Positions 5,215 to 6,445 of a stretch of DNA of 6,445 nucleotides are shown here, one piece after another. A model generated the notes under the pieces. It saw only the letters and a list, made by a program, of their open reading frames with translations, was not told where the DNA came from and searched no databases. Made by a program: the position numbers and the translations under genes. Source of the DNA: Phycisphaeraceae bacterium (lineage in GTDB: Bacteria > Planctomycetota > Phycisphaerae > Phycisphaerales > Phycisphaeraceae); assembly GCA_016763955.1 (NCBI GenBank), contig JAESSU010000106.1, positions 1 through 6,445 of the forward strand. Direction: 5' to 3'. Within the stretch, counting starts at the first letter, position 1; each line of letters begins with the position of its first letter.

Positions 5215-6445
5215 CGCCATGGTGGGCTATGGCGTGCTGATGCTCAAGCCTGCTGTCGGCGGCTGGAACAATGTGACGCTTCAAGCAATGCACATGGCAA
5301 GTTCCGCATCATCTGCTTCGTCAAGCCTTCTCCCCTTGCGTTTAGAGTTGCAAAAATTTCCCGCTGATGCGAATCCTTATGGCATAACGCCTCGAGACAT
5401 TCGTTTGATTCAGGGCTTTAGTATTGATGCTGGTGACAAAGCCATTGTCGTGCGAGCTCACACCGAATCAGGGTTCCGTAATGCACTGTATTACATGTTG
5501 GACCACTGGGGTTGCCGCTGGGTCATGGCGGGTAAAATCGGAGAGTGTATCCCCACACGCGCCACGCTTACATTTCCACGAGGTGTCACAAAATTTTCAC
5601 CCCGCAACCACGCATCATTTGACCGAAAGAAAAATCGTGCGTGGGGTGATCGCAATATAAGCAATTGGCATCACTGGCTCTCCGCTCAGCATTACTGGCT
5701 TTATGCGTTGCCTCCCAAAACATATTTTAAAACACACCCCCAGTGGTATTCACTCCTAGCTGGCGAGCGTAAGCCTCAACAGCTTTGCACGAGTAATCCT
5801 CAGGTCATCGCTGCGATGATTGAAGCTGCTAAAAAATTCTTCCACAAACATCCCACTGCCATCAGTTTCCCAATGGACCCAGCAGACAATGGAGACTACT
5901 GCCAGTGTGATTCATGTGTTGCCTTAGATGCACCGGGTCATCCAACGATCGGCGGCATGCCTATCGTCACGGATCGCGTCCTCCAATTTGCCAATGCAGT
6001 CGCCAAGGGTATCCGCAAGGAATTCCCCAATCGTTATGTTGCATTTTATGCTTATGCGACACACATCGTCCCGCCGATCAGAGTTCGACCTGAGAAGAAC
6101 GTGATTATAGGTTTATGTCGAACAAAACATTGTCTACTACATCTGGTTCCAACCCAAGGCTGCACCACTTCCAACTTTGCGGAGTTGATCAAGCAATGGC
6201 GTGCTTTAACGCCGAACCTTTACTTGTATCAATATGATCCGATTTCGTGGACGGGCGGATTGCCTTGCCCCACATACATGGGGATGATGGAGTCTCTCAA
6301 GGAATCCTTTAATCAAGAGGGTATTCTGGGTAGTTATTCCGATGGCGGCTACGCTCTGACCGGAGGGTCAACTTACCTGAACCGTTATCTCTCACAGCGG
6401 ATGAAGATCGACCCGTCTCAAGACCCAAGCCAGGTGCTTAAAGAA
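5165..6445 (+). CDS. Downstream part of second DUF4838-type protein (end of module, N-domain remainder, most of DUF4838 core), runs off window
   Basis: This frame is open from 5144, just after a TAG at 5141-5143, to the window end with no stop. Homology with copy 1 begins at about 5153. The first ATG is at 5165, preceded only by a weak AGAAGAA; it would start in the middle of the inserted module and lack a signal peptide, so independent initiation is unlikely to give a useful product. Translation shows GELGPW, ANPYGITPRDI, QGFSI, NALYYMLDHWGCRWVMAG, IPTRATLTFPRG, SAQHYWLYALPPK, QLCTSNPQVIAAM, DNGDYCQCDSCVALD, DRVLQFANAVAKGI, FPNRYVAFYAY, LTPNLYLYQYDPISWTG and finally MKIDPSQDPSQVLKE, equal to residues 716-730 of copy 1. 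The coding evidence is strong; whether it is a separate gene is doubtful. Confidence 0.7.
   Translation, partial: MGKGELGPWQACPTKGDAMVGYGVLMLKPAVGGWNNVTLQAMHMASSASSASSSLLPLRLELQKFPADANPYGITPRDIRLIQGFSIDAGDKAIVVRAHTESGFRNALYYMLDHWGCRWVMAGKIGECIPTRATLTFPRGVTKFSPRNHASFDRKKNRAWGDRNISNWHHWLSAQHYWLYALPPKTYFKTHPQWYSLLAGERKPQQLCTSNPQVIAAMIEAAKKFFHKHPTAISFPMDPADNGDYCQCDSCVALDAPGHPTIGGMPIVTDRVLQFANAVAKGIRKEFPNRYVAFYAYATHIVPPIRVRPEKNVIIGLCRTKHCLLHLVPTQGCTTSNFAELIKQWRALTPNLYLYQYDPISWTGGLPCPTYMGMMESLKESFNQEGILGSYSDGGYALTGGSTYLNRYLSQRMKIDPSQDPSQVLKE

Larger units (their letters stand above)
552..6445 (+). repeat. Tandem gene duplication: leader plus DUF4838 gene, two diverged copies
   Basis: Unit 1 is 552-4175 and unit 2 is 4231 to beyond 6445. 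Both contain the AT-rich leader, the TTTCTAACC(G/A)CCTTTT block, a ribosome binding site and the same long multi-domain coding sequence. Protein identity of about two thirds over the part counted shows an old duplication, kept under constraint until the single lesion in unit 2. Confidence 0.8.
4279..6445 (+). pseudogene. Second tandem copy of the large DUF4838 protein gene, interrupted by a one-base frameshift, 3' end beyond window
   Basis: Read as a whole, this region aligns colinearly with residues 1-730 of the gene at 606. The only large gap is about eight residues near the NSSSS stretch of copy 1. Over about 200 residues before the lesion I count roughly two thirds identity by hand. The reading frame changes once, at about 5152. 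Everything else is intact: signal peptide, inserted module, WGCRWVM segment, HPQWYSLLAGER, the CQCDSC cysteine motif (5900-5917) and DPISWTG. One lesion in 2167 bases with full motif conservation means the inactivation is very recent, or is a sequencing or assembly error. The C-terminal beta-sandwich domains expected from copy 1 would lie past the window end. Confidence 0.75.

Noticed and set aside
5424..5660. Plus-strand frame of 78 codons within the second copy
   Set aside because: It is out of frame with the conserved DUF4838 translation that runs through the same bases.

Overview
The window looks like a stretch of chromosome from a polysaccharide-degrading bacterium of the PVC group (Lentisphaerota, Kiritimatiellota, Verrucomicrobiota or Planctomycetota). 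This rests on two family recognitions made by eye: the C-terminus of a DUF1559-type pseudopilin, and two very large secreted DUF4838 proteins. Both families are typically expanded in these phyla. The phylum itself cannot be fixed from the sequence. All genes are on the + strand, and I see no RNA genes, mobile elements or CRISPR arrays.

Layout: (1) 2-343 is the C-terminal 113 residues of a pseudopilin cut by the window edge. (2) 344-605 is a 262-base non-coding gap with three copies of GTCATG and an 8-bp inverted repeat, ending in an AT-rich leader and a good ribosome binding site. (3) 606-4175 encodes an intact 1189-residue exported protein. In order it has a signal peptide, the start of a GH20b-like alpha/beta N-domain, a long beta-rich module lodged inside that domain, a DUF4838 core, a helical region and two C-terminal beta-sandwich domains. 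(4) 4176-4278 is a 103-base gap repeating the AT-rich leader of gene 1. (5) 4279-6445 is a second copy of the same gene, about two thirds identical at protein level over the part I counted. It runs off the window end at the point matching residue 730 of copy 1.

The second copy is split by a single-base frameshift near 5152. The upstream frame stops at 5214. The downstream frame is then open for 430 codons to the window edge and keeps every family motif. Removing one A restores one continuous reading frame. This is therefore a very recent pseudogene, a sequencing or assembly error, or less likely a recoded gene.

The two large proteins are probably exported glycan-active or glycan-binding proteins acting on the same or related substrates. 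No substrate can be read from the sequence. The pair arose by tandem duplication that included the 5' leader, so each copy may be transcribed from its own promoter. The most unusual items are the roughly 270-residue module inside the N-domain, conserved in both copies, and the one-base lesion in the second copy.
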